From contig JAPDFW010000084.1 in NCBI GenBank assembly GCA_028826165.1, forward strand, positions 90,001 through 154,000: DNA of 64,000 nucleotides, given 5' to 3'. The translations under genes and the position numbers were made by a program. The notes below the pieces were generated by a model. The model was not told the DNA's origin, searched no databases, and saw only the letters and a program-made list of their open reading frames with translations. Positions 35,291 through 45,500 of the stretch are shown here, piece by piece (position 1 is the stretch's first letter; each line of letters opens with the position of its first letter). This DNA comes from Anaeramoeba ignava (taxonomy: Eukaryota; Metamonada; Anaeramoebidae).

Positions 35291-35625
35291 GTAGAAATAT
35301 TTTAATAAATATAAATATTTAATTTTAATAATATTTAATAATAATTTAATTTAAATTTATTTTATTTTAATTTGAAATAATATTTTTATTTATTATATTA
35401 ATATTTTTAATTATTTATTATTCCAATTTTAATTATAATAAAATATATTAAAAAAAGTGGAATAAATATTTTAATAAAGATAAATATTTAATTTTAATAA
35501 TATTTAATAATAATTTAATTTAAATTTATTTTATTTTAATTTGAAATAATATTTTTATTTATTATATTAATATTTTTGATTATTTATTATTCCAATTTTA
35601 ATTATAATAAAATATATTAAAAATA
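35291..35625. repeat. Two-copy 169-bp direct repeat
   Basis: The block AAATATTTTAATAAA...ATTATTCCAATTTTAATTATA recurs with spacing of about 169 bp (35295 and 35464). It follows array A directly. Confidence 0.8.
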
Positions 35626-36094
35626 AAATTAAAAAATTAAAAAATTTTAAATAAATTGAATTTAACATGATTGAATAAGATAAACTTTCTAAAAAAATAA
35701 TTTACTAATTATTCTATTTTTGATTTTGATTATAATTTATTAATATTTAAATATTAATTAATAATAAATTTTATTTGATTTTTTTTTATTTTAATATTTT
35801 AATTAATGAATTTAAATTTAATTATTATTAATTTCTATTTTCAATTTTTATTTTTATTTATTATATTAAAAATATTCAATTTTTTAAAATTTATTATTTT
35901 TTTTTTTGGATTATTTTTTATTAATTAAATTTTTAATAAATATTTTAAATTAAAATTAAATTATTTAAAATTAAATTTGTTTCTTATTTATTATTTTAAA
36001 GAAATTAATTTGATTAAAAGTAAATTAAAATTGAATTAAATTTTGAAAAAAAAATTAAAAAAAAAAGTTTGATTTTCTTATTATTAATTAATTT
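35626..36094. other. AT-rich spacer downstream of BTB-TLDc
   Basis: About 470 bp, almost only A/T with mixed short runs. I see no gene, repeat period or RNA. Confidence 0.5.
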
Positions 36095-37794
36095 TTAAAT
36101 GAAATAAGATTCAAGTTCATCAACAACCCATGAAGTATAAGAACCAGCTAAATAACTTTGAGCTTCATTTGATTCATAAGTAATTCCATTAGGTGGATTA
36201 TAACTATAACCAAAATTTGAACCACCACCTTGTAAATTAGAACCTAAATAAAAATCAGCTCCACGACCAAATACTGGACCATAACTTAAATTAGAACAAA
36301 TTGCACGATCTTGTTTATATGTAAACTTTTCAGGTATTCTATCCCCTTTATCATTTCTTAATGAAAAAATAAATGCATTTGAGTCATTAATGTCTTCATA
36401 ACCTGATTGAACATATTTAAATCCAACTTGAGTAAATCCTCCAAAAATAAAATTTTGTTTTGTTTTGATAATAATTAATGTTTTTCCTTTCCCATCAACT
36501 GCTTTATGCCAATTTTGAGAATTAAATCCATCTCTTTTTGCTGAAAATCCTTTTTTCATTTTAGAAAAAAAATCATTATCATTTATCCATTCTTGTAATT
36601 TCTTAACATATTCAATATCTTGAATAATTTCTGAATCTGAAAAAATCTTTTGTAATTCCATTTCTTGTTTCATTTTCTCAACTTCTTTCTTCCATTTCTC
36701 TTCAATTTCAATTTTCATTTGTTGATTTTCCTTCTCTTTGTTTTCAATTTCTTTGTTTTTATCTTCAACTTCTTTCTTCCATTTCTCTTCAATTTCTTTC
36801 TCTTTGTTTTCAATTTCAATTTTCATTTGTTGATTTTCCTTCTCTTTGTTTTCAATTTCTTTGTTTTTATCTTCAATTTCTTTCTTCCATTTCTCTTCAA
36901 TTTCAATTTTCACTTGTTGATTTTCTTTTTGATTATCTTGAATAACTTTGTTTTGAATATCAACTAAAAAAGATTTAGGAAAAAAATCAAATTGTTTTAA
37001 TTTATCAAAATCTTGTTTTGAAATTGAATCTTTATCAAATAATGAAAAAAAAGAATGAAATAATCTTTTCTTTTCAATTCCCTTTTCTTTTTCTTTTTCT
37101 TTTTCTTTCTTTCCTTTTAATCTTTGATTTCTTTTTTCAATCCAATTATTTAAAAATTGAAAAAAATCAAATTGAAAAATTTCTTTTTTTTCTTGTTTAA
37201 ATTGAATAAATTTGATAATTTCTTCTTTAGTTAAATTGAATAAATTCTCATTATTTTGAATTTGGGAAAAATTTTGATTTATTAATTCAAAACATTTTAT
37301 TTCAATTTCATTTGAATTTAAATTTCGATTTTGGAATAAAAATTGGAAAAAATTTGAATAATTAATTGAATTTAAAATTTTTTTTTGAATAATTTCTTTC
37401 AATAAATTTAATTTAAAATAAATTGAAATTTCTAATAATTGAATAAGATTTTCTTGATTCTCAAAAGAAATATTTCCATAATAAATATAACTCAAAAATT
37501 GATTCCATTTCTTTTTATTAAATTGATTTAAAGAAATAGAAAGAGATTCTTTGCCTTAATGATTCATTAAAAAGGAGATCTTGAAGATAAAATTGATTTA
37601 TGAACTTTAATTTCAAAAGGATTTGATTTATTCTCAACAAAAATTGAAAAATCTTTAAATGAATTTCCATTTAAAAGGTTTGAATAATTTTTAATTAAAT
37701 TTTTTGTTACTTTTTTTTCTAAATTTTTCATTTCATTTTCATTTTGATTTTGATTTGCATTTTCAATTTGGTTATTATTATTATTATTATCCAT
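36095..37794 (-). pseudogene. BTB-BACK-coiled coil-TLDc gene, frame disrupted in BTB
   Basis: The 5' part (37794-37567) encodes MDNNNNNNQIENANQ and a BTB start ending VHKSILSSRSPF followed by a stop. The 3' part (37495-36095, 466 residues) resumes in another frame with LSYIYYGNISFENQENLIQL (BTB end, BACK), a heptad-rich coiled coil of repeated KKEVEDKNKEIENKEKENQQ units, and a C-terminal TLDc domain (GFSAKRDGFNSQNWHKAVDG, FGGFTQVGF, GRGADFYLGS, ending WVVDELESYFI). Between them (about 37500-37570) SPF-FNESL and GKESLSISLNQFNKKKW can be read in two further frames, so two small indels are needed. No GT...AG intron repairs it without deleting BTB residues. Either a recent pseudogene or homopolymer errors in the assembly. 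TLDc proteins are linked to V-ATPase regulation and BTB to cullin-3 adaptors. Confidence 0.75.
36670..36960 (-). repeat. Coiled-coil coding repeat in BTB-TLDc
   Basis: A near-perfect repeat of roughly 80 to 110 bp encoding QQMKIEIEEKWKKEVEDKNK / EIENKEKEN, present two to three times. It is in frame and probably varies in copy number. Confidence 0.7.
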
Positions 37795-38189
37795 TTTGTT
37801 TTTGTTTTTGTTTTTGTTTTTTTTGTGTTTTTGTTTTTGTTTTTAAAAAAAAGGAAAAAATGAAAAAAAATTTAAAAAAATAAATAAAAAGTGGATTTTG
37901 AAAATAAATAAAAATATAAAAAATGAGAATAAATTTAAATTAATAATTAATTTAATTTTCTTTTTAATTTATTATTTTAAATTAATTTATTAATAAATTA
38001 TTATTATTTTTTATTAATTTTTTATTATTAAAAAAAAAGGAAAATTATTTTAATTTAATTTTTAATTTAATTTTTTTTTTTGGAATTTAAAAATTATTAA
38101 TAAATTTAAATTTAAAAACAAATTTCCAAATTAATATTAATTCAATTTAATTCAAAAAAAAAGATAAAATTTTAATTTCAAAAAAATCA
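37795..38189. promoter_or_regulatory. Spacer upstream of BTB-TLDc
   Basis: 395 bp of T-rich, then mixed A/T sequence. AAAAAATGAAAAAAAATTT at about 37855-37875 is the reverse of the shared TTTTTCATTTTT motif and faces the BTB-TLDc start. No gene seen. Confidence 0.4.
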
Positions 38190-38905
38190 ATTTTCAAAAT
38201 ATTTTTAAATAATAAAATATTTAAATCTAAAACAATAAATTATTATTTTAATAATAAAATTAAATATTAAATTATATTTTTAAATTAATTTATAAATTAA
38301 ATATTAAATTAAACCTATTCTTATTTTTTATATTTATATGTTAAATATTTAAATAATAAAATATTTAAATCTAAAACAATAAATTATTATTTTAAACAAT
38401 AAAATTAAATATTAAATTATATTTTTAAATTAATTTATAAATTAAATATTAAATTAAATCTATTTTCATTTTTTATATTTATATGTTAAATATTTAAATA
38501 ATAAAAATATTTAAATCTAAAACATTAAATTATTATTTTAAACATAAAATTAAATATTAAATTATATTTTTAAATTAATTTATAAATTAAATATTAAATT
38601 AAATCTATTCTCATTTTTATATTTATATGTTAAATATTTAAATAATAAAATATTTAAATCTAAAACAATAAATTATTATTTTAATAATAAAATTAAATAT
38701 TAAATTATATTTTTAAATTAATTTATAAATTAAATATTAAATTAAATCTATTTTCATTTTTTATATTTATATGTTAAATATTTAAATAATAAAATATTTA
38801 AATCTAAAACATTAAATTATTATTTTAATAATAAAATTAAATATTAAATTATATTTTTAAATTAATTTATAAATTAAATATTAAATTAAATCTATTCTTA
38901 TTGTT
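38190..38905. repeat. Five-copy 144/145-bp tandem array B
   Basis: Marker TTAAATCTAAAACA recurs at 38221, 38365, 38511, 38654 and 38798 (spacings 144, 146, 143, 144). The sequence is not the same as array A. It runs to within a few bases of the RCC1-BTB stop codon. Confidence 0.92.
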
Positions 38906-38908
38906 TTA

Positions 38909-40682
38909 TTAATTTTGATTATTAAATTTCTTAATTAATAAATCAAATAAATTTGGATTTGTTTGATTTAATTGAAAATAATCAATTCCAATTTGAATTT
39001 CATTAATTATTTCTTGTGTAATTTGAATTTCATCTTTAATTTGATTTGAATAAATCCAATATTCAAATATTTGAAATGATTTATTACTTAATTCACTATA
39101 ATCTGTAACTTTATTGGAAGTATCATTTGTAACAGATAAAAACATTCCTCGATATAATTCACTTCTCATTATTAATATTAATTTAGGAAATTTATATTGT
39201 TTTTCTTTTCTTTCAATTATAAAATCTTTTTCATTTTCATTTTCATTTTCATTTAAATAAATTCTTTTAATTGTTTCTTCAATTTTTTCATTTGAATTTA
39301 TAATTTCTTTAATTTCAGAATATAATTTTGGATTTATTTTGGAAATATTTGAATAAATCATTTCAAATACTTGATTTGATTCTTTAATTGATTTTTTTGA
39401 AATAATTTCTTGAAGTTTTTCAATTTGGTTTTGATTTTGATTTAATCTATATTTTAATATTAATTTATGAGCTTCAATTATTTCTCCATTTTCTGTTTTA
39501 AATGAAATATCACAAAATTCTTTTCTTTTAAATAATTTTATCAAATCTTCTTCAAGATTGGAAAAAGAAGAAGGAGAATAATAAAGAAATGATCTTGAAT
39601 ATCCACAAGAAATATGATAATTAGAAATATCTTCATTAAATCTTAATTTAGGAAGTTTAATTTGAATTGGAGTTATTTGAAATTCTGTATCTCCAATTCC
39701 TAATTCACCAAAGAAATTATCTCCAAATCCAATCAGTTTTGAATTGGAAGTTAAAATCAAAGTATGATAATTTCCAACAGAAAAATCAAGAATATTATCA
39801 TCATTTTCAAATAAAGATGATTTGATTTCAGTAAATTTATAAGTAGTTTCATATTTGCCAAGTCCATTATATTGCCAATTTCCACATGAATAAAGTTTTC
39901 TTTTTGGATTTTGATTTTCATTTTCAATCAACATTATTGAATGATTAAATCCACATTGAATATCAATTATTTTGCCTTTTGGAATATTTTGGATTTTGGT
40001 TAATTTTTTGATTTGTGTTTTTTTTCTTCTTGATTTTCCTAATCCGAGTTGGCCATCATAATTATCACCGCATCCAAATAATTCTTGATTTGAATTTAAA
40101 AAGAAAAATAGAATTTGAAGAATTTCCTGAAAATATTTTAGAAACATTTTTCATCATTAAAATTGGTTTTTCTGTTTTTTCAAGTGTTTCAGAATCAAAA
40201 CCAAGTTGACCATAATAATTTGAACCAATTCCATAAACATTTTGATTTGAAGTTAATAAGTAAATTGAAAACCTTCCAGAAACAACATCTTGAATTATTC
40301 TATCATTTTTATCTTCAATTAATGATGAAATATTGATAAATTTATTTGGATTTTCTGGATTAATATCTTTTCCTTTGGCAAATACATTTCCTTCTTTTGT
40401 TAAAATAGCTTCATTTTGAAAACCAACAGATACTTTTTGAATATTTTCAATTTGAATTTTTTCAGGTTTTTGATTTAAATCATTTAAATATTCTATTGCT
40501 TTTCCATTTTTAAAAAGGAAAATTTTTGAAAATTGACTTAATGAAATTTGTTTAATTTGTTTTTCATTTTCATTTTCATTTTCATTTTTAAATTTAAATT
40601 GAATTGGTTTTGTTATTTTATTTGGTTTATTTTTTAAAAGAATTGGTTTTTCATTTTGACCAAAAAATAAAATTTCATTCAT
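38909..40682 (-). CDS. RCC1-BTB protein with one frameshift
   Basis: Beta-propeller RCC1 repeats followed by a split BTB region and a second BTB. N-terminal part (40682 to about 40108): MNEILFFGQNEKPILLKNKP, then VYGIGSNYYGQLGFDSETLE and KIFSGNSSNSIF. C-terminal part: LNSNQELFGCGDNYDGQLGLG, KLYSCGNWQYNGLG, KLIGFGDNFFGELGIGDTEF, then EFCDISFKTENGEIIEAHKL and MRSELYRGMFLSVTNDTSNK. The two frames join if one T is removed from the run at 40104-40108 (A on plus), giving NSSNSIFFLNSNQELFGCG, the length expected for an RCC1 blade. The family architecture is that of RCBTB-like ubiquitin-ligase adaptors. The frameshift may be an assembly artefact; otherwise the gene is broken. Confidence 0.82.
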
Positions 40683-40776
40683 TTTTGAAAAGAAAAAAAA
40701 TGAAAAAATGATTTTTAATTTTTAATTTTGATTTTGGAATTAGAAAGAAAATAAATCAAATGAATTATTTTTATTA

Positions 40777-42393
40777 TTATTTTTCTTTTTCCATCTTTTC
40801 AAAAACACGGATTAAATTTGAATTTGGATTTAAATCATAAAATTCAATAGCATCAATAAGTTCAAAAGCAATATCTTGAGTTATATGGTCAATTTTATCT
40901 GTATAAATAAATCTCAATAAGGCTTGAATAGCAGCAGGAGTTCTTTGACTATAATCAGAAACTTCATGAGAAGAATCAGTAACACATTCAAACATGCCAC
41001 GAAATAAGCCACTTCTTAAAGCAAGAAATTCTTGATGAACATGAAATTTTTGGTCTTCACATTTGAGGGTGAAATTTGTAGTTGGATCGTTTTGCAATCC
41101 ATCATAAAGCCTTGTGAAATCATCCTTCAGCTTCTGTATTTGATTGGGAGCATAAGGCTCAATTGAGAAAAATTGGAAAAATTGGGTCATTAATTCCTTC
41201 TCTTGCAATTCAACATTAATTGAATGGAGAATTCCTGTGTATAAATATTCAATAATATACTGAATCGCATTTGCAGACAAAACAGACGCCTTCGATATGA
41301 AATCATTCATTGTTTTCCCGTTCAGTCTGGATTCAATAATGACTTTGTGGAACTTGATTTTCTTGTGATCCCTTGAAATGATTTCTGAATCACAAAAATT
41401 TTGGTTTTGCAAAAATTCAACCAAATCTTGCAAAAAAGAATCTAAATGAAACTTCAAAACATAAATATCCTCCAAATAGTCGTTATCAAAACCACCGAAA
41501 ATAACAAGTTCAGTGGGGCTTTTGATGACGCAATTGTGTCTTAAACGAGCCGTGATTTTATCTCCTTCATATTTAAGAGGAAACCATTTATTTGAATGAA
41601 AATCATAACAAGATAGTTCATCATGTGGCATGTTGCTATGAAACCCGGAAAACAGAATCAAGTTGTCAAACAAGTTACAAATAGTATGACCAAAACGACT
41701 GATTGGCCAATTTGGGTGTTTGTCATCTGTGATATTGCTCCATTTTCGGGTCAGTAAATCAAACTTGAACAAACAATTAGAATCTTCAAAATCAGTTTGT
41801 GTTGTCCCACCGTATAAATACAAAGAATCCGAAAAAAGATTAAGCGTGTGCGAAGTAAGCAATCTTTTCGGATAATCCTCACTTGATTTCTCTTCCTGCG
41901 GTGTGGCAATGCTGGACCAGAGAAGCTTATTTGTATCAAAAACAAGAATATCACCAGCAGTGTCTCTTTTTTGATTCATTGGTTCAGATCCATAACAAAT
42001 CAATAAAGGCCCATAAAACACCGCTGCGTGATCGCAAATGATTACAGGACAATTCGGAAGTCTTTCCCATTTCTTGGTTTTTAAATCAAAACAGAAAAGA
42101 TCCCCTATTTCTTCATGTGATTTATTTAGTCCCCCAAATACATATAATTTATTGTTGTAATAATTCAATGTGTGAGCTGATCTTGGCTCAGGTGCTACTC
42201 CTTTGCACTCTATTTCTGTCCATTTTTTAGTCTCGAAATCAAAACAATCAAGTGTGTTCACTCGTAATTTGGTGCATCTTCCCCCAAATGTATATAATTT
42301 CCCATCTACAAAACAACTGGATTGATTGCTTCTTGGTGTTGTATTATTTTCTGTTTTGATTTTTTCACAAGTTATTTTCCTAACAAATTCCAT
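40777..42393 (-). CDS. Kelch-BTB protein (six Kelch repeats, tandem BTB)
   Basis: An intact intronless 538-residue frame. Residues about 20-310 are Kelch blades: GKLYTFGGRCTKLRVNTLDC, KLYVFGGLNKSHEEIGDLFC, DSLYLYGGTTQTD, NLILFSGFHSN and ELVIFGGFDNDYLEDIYVL, with RSAHT and RFGHT motifs. The C-terminal half has two BTB-like units: FCDSEIISRDHKKIKFHKVI with AIQYIIEYLYTG, and FTLKCEDQKFHVHQEFLALR with GLFRGMFECVTDSSHEVSDY. The order (Kelch first, BTB last) is the reverse of animal KLHL proteins and resembles LZTR1/RCBTB-type adaptors. A cullin-3 substrate adaptor role is inferred. The second BTB is related to the neighbouring RCC1-BTB protein (ALRSGLFRGMFECVT versus MRSELYRGMFLSVT), suggesting local duplication of BTB genes. 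Confidence 0.92.
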   Translation of the reverse strand: MEFVRKITCEKIKTENNTTPRSNQSSCFVDGKLYTFGGRCTKLRVNTLDCFDFETKKWTEIECKGVAPEPRSAHTLNYYNNKLYVFGGLNKSHEEIGDLFCFDLKTKKWERLPNCPVIICDHAAVFYGPLLICYGSEPMNQKRDTAGDILVFDTNKLLWSSIATPQEEKSSEDYPKRLLTSHTLNLFSDSLYLYGGTTQTDFEDSNCLFKFDLLTRKWSNITDDKHPNWPISRFGHTICNLFDNLILFSGFHSNMPHDELSCYDFHSNKWFPLKYEGDKITARLRHNCVIKSPTELVIFGGFDNDYLEDIYVLKFHLDSFLQDLVEFLQNQNFCDSEIISRDHKKIKFHKVIIESRLNGKTMNDFISKASVLSANAIQYIIEYLYTGILHSINVELQEKELMTQFFQFFSIEPYAPNQIQKLKDDFTRLYDGLQNDPTTNFTLKCEDQKFHVHQEFLALRSGLFRGMFECVTDSSHEVSDYSQRTPAAIQALLRFIYTDKIDHITQDIAFELIDAIEFYDLNPNSNLIRVFEKMEKEK

Positions 42394-42555
42394 TATTATT
42401 ATTATTATTATTATTTTTTAAAAGAGAAAAATGAGAAAAATGAAAAAAATGAAAAAAATTTTTTTAAATCGGATTTTTATTTTTGAAAAATTAAAAAAAA
42501 AAAAGTTTGTTTTTTCTTGTTAAATTGATAATAATTATTAAATTAATTAATCTTT
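42394..42555. promoter_or_regulatory. Upstream region of Kelch-BTB
   Basis: 162 bp between the Kelch-BTB start and the WDR11 stop. It has (ATT)n, then AAAATGAGAAAAATGAAAAAAATGAAAA, i.e. three sense TTTTTCATTTTT-type copies. Confidence 0.45.
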
Positions 42556-45500
42556 TTATTTTTTCTTTTTCTCTTCTTTTTCATCTTTATCTTTTTCATC
42601 TTTATCTTTTTTGTCTTTATCTTTTTTATCTTTATCTTCTTTTTCATCTTCAATAATTTCTAATCCAGTCAAAAAAGCAAAATCATTTTGAAAAGAAACA
42701 AACTTTAAATCTTTAAGATGATTCATAAAAGAATCATAAATAACTGAATCCAAAGAACAAAATTCAAGAAAAGGGAAAAGCTCCCAAACTTGATGAGGAG
42801 CCAAAATAATATTTCCATCTTCAATTTTCGATTCTTCATTTGAAAGAGAAATTTTTTGTAACATTTCATCAATATTTAATCTTTGATTTTTTTGATTCTG
42901 TTTTTGTTCTTCATCAATTTGCTTAAGATGAGACAATCCAAATTCATGACAAGCCATTAAAAAGAAGAAAGCAGTATCAAACATTTTCATTTGAAGTAAT
43001 AATTCGAAAACTTTCTTAAATTCTCCAATTGTAATAAAAACATGAATTGCTTCCAAAATTCGATTTACTTTCACTAAATGTTCTCCATATTTCAAAGTAA
43101 ATTTAAAATGCATTTCTTGAGGAAGATGCATCTTGGAAAATAAATAAGCTTTTCCCCACATCCCCACTTTCTGAAGAGCTTGGCAAGCATGTTCATAATC
43201 GCCAACCATCATATATATTTGGATCGCTTCACTATTTCTTTTTTCTGCCATTAAAGAATCTGCAATTTTGCAAATTGTCTCTGAGAAATGTTCTTGTGAA
43301 ACAGTTGCTGATATAATTGCTGCTTTAAGAAGATCCTGAAAATAGTTTTGATGATCTTTTGGTGTTTCAAAAAGTAGATCAATCGCTTCTTTTTTGTGAT
43401 TTAAGAACAGATTATCGTTCATTACATTTTGTGTTAATGAATATGAATCTTTACGATGAACATCTTTGATTATTCTAATTTCTTCTGATGATTCAATAAT
43501 ATCTTCTCGACTTCTTAAATCTGCAAATTTTCCTGTCAATTTGATTTTATTTGGATTTAAGGGTTGAACATGTTGAGAAAACAATTCAATAATTTTTTCA
43601 TTTTGCTTTAATTCATTCTGATTTTTTTCAATTTCAATATTTTCAATTTCGATACTCTCAATTTGAATTGTTTCAGTTTGAATATTTTCAATTTGAATAT
43701 TTAAATTATCTTCTTTATTATCAATTTGATTTTTAAATTATCTTCTTTTTATCAATTTGATTTTTTAAATTATCTTCTTTTTTATCAATTTGATTTTTTA
43801 AATCATCTTCTTTTTTATCAATTTGATTATTTAAATTATCTTCTTTATTATCAATTTGATTTTTTAAATCATCTTTTTTATCAATTTGATTATTTAAATC
43901 ATCTTCTTTATTATCAATTTGATTTTTTAAATCATCTTCTTTTTTTTCAATTTGATTATTTAAATCATCTTCTTTTTTATCAATTTGATTATTTAAATTA
44001 TCTTCTTTTTTTTCAATTTGAATATTTAAATCATCTTCTTTTTTTTCAATTTGATTATTTAAATCATCTTCTTTTTTTGGAAGAAGATCCTTATGAGATG
44101 CAAAATAATCTAGATAAAATAATGCAAGAGACCAAAATTCTTCTTCATAATTATCTGCAAAATAATTAGCGGTTACTAAACATCTTTTTGCTGTTCCTGA
44201 TTTTTTAATAGTTTGATAAATAACATCTGGAATACCATCAATTTCTTCAAGAATTTCTTTTTGAATTAAATCAGGATCATCTTGTATGATTGAGAAAAAT
44301 TCCTTATTTTCATAAATATTATCATTTTTTTCATTTTCTTGATTTTCATTCAATTTTTTATTCAAATTTTTTCTCATTCCAAATTTCATCCAAAGTTTTA
44401 ATCGACTAGCTTGTCTTAAAGTAAATAAAAAAGGTGTTTGAGGTTTTTCATCAAGACGTCGATAATGAATTCTTGTTTCGACTTTTTTCATTGTTAAATC
44501 ATAAATAAAAACAGTTCCATTCTTTCTTGGCTAATTATAATATTGTTAATTAAAATCAAATTAAAATTAAAATTAAAATTAAAATTAAAATTTAAATTTA
44601 AAATTAAAATTAAAATTAAAATTTAAAATTAAAATTAAAATTAAAATTTAAAATTAAAATTAAAATTAACCTAAAATTGGAGATCCATTTACTGTCCAAG
44701 CAATAAAAACTCCTTGATCTGGTTTTTTTTTATGAACACCTCCAACTCTTCTGTTTTTAACAAGATCAAAAATTGCGAATTCATCATTTTCAAATAAGAT
44801 ATAAAGTAATATTTGGCTATCAAAAGGGAAGAACTCCATTTTTTTAGTTCTCTTTTGACCAGTTTGAATTGAAATTGTTTTCTTCACATTTATGTTTATA
44901 TAGTGAATTATTCCAGAATTTGTTCCTATCACAAAAGTACTATTAAATTAAATTAAATTAAAAATTAAATCAAAAAAAAAAAATTAAATTAAATTAAAAA
45001 TTAAATTAAATTAAATTAAAATAAAAATTAAATCAAATTAAATTAAATTAAAAATTAAAAATTAAATCAAATTAATTTTATTTGATAAATACTTTGATTT
45101 GTATGCAATATTTGTAATTTGTCCAATTCCATTTCCAAAATTAATATGAGCTTCTTTAGAAATTTTTAAACCTTCAACATAATATCTATAAATAATACCT
45201 TATTTTTTTTTAATATAAAAAATTATTCAAAATAGAAAAAAAAATTATTAAATTAATAAATAAATAAAATTAGAAAAAAAGAAAATCAACCTTCGCCTTT
45301 AACAACAAATATAAATCTTTGTTTTTCTTGAGAATCATCAAATATCCATTTAAAATCAACAACATTATTTGGCGAAATTGTTTGCAAAGGACAAAATGTT
45401 TCCAAACTCCAAATCTCAAAAGGTCTATTAAATATATTAAATATATTATATATAAATATATAATTCAAATTAAATATATAATTCAAAAACTCACTTTTGA

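Noticed and set aside
36665-37200. Plus-strand Phe/Leu-rich frames that resemble membrane proteins
   Set aside because: Antisense of the K/E-rich coiled coil of the BTB-TLDc gene; AAG/GAA codons read backwards give F and L.
43726-44169. Plus-strand repeat protein (FYQFDFLNHLL units)
   Set aside because: Antisense of the in-frame KKEDDLNNQID repeat of WDR11, whose flanks are conserved.
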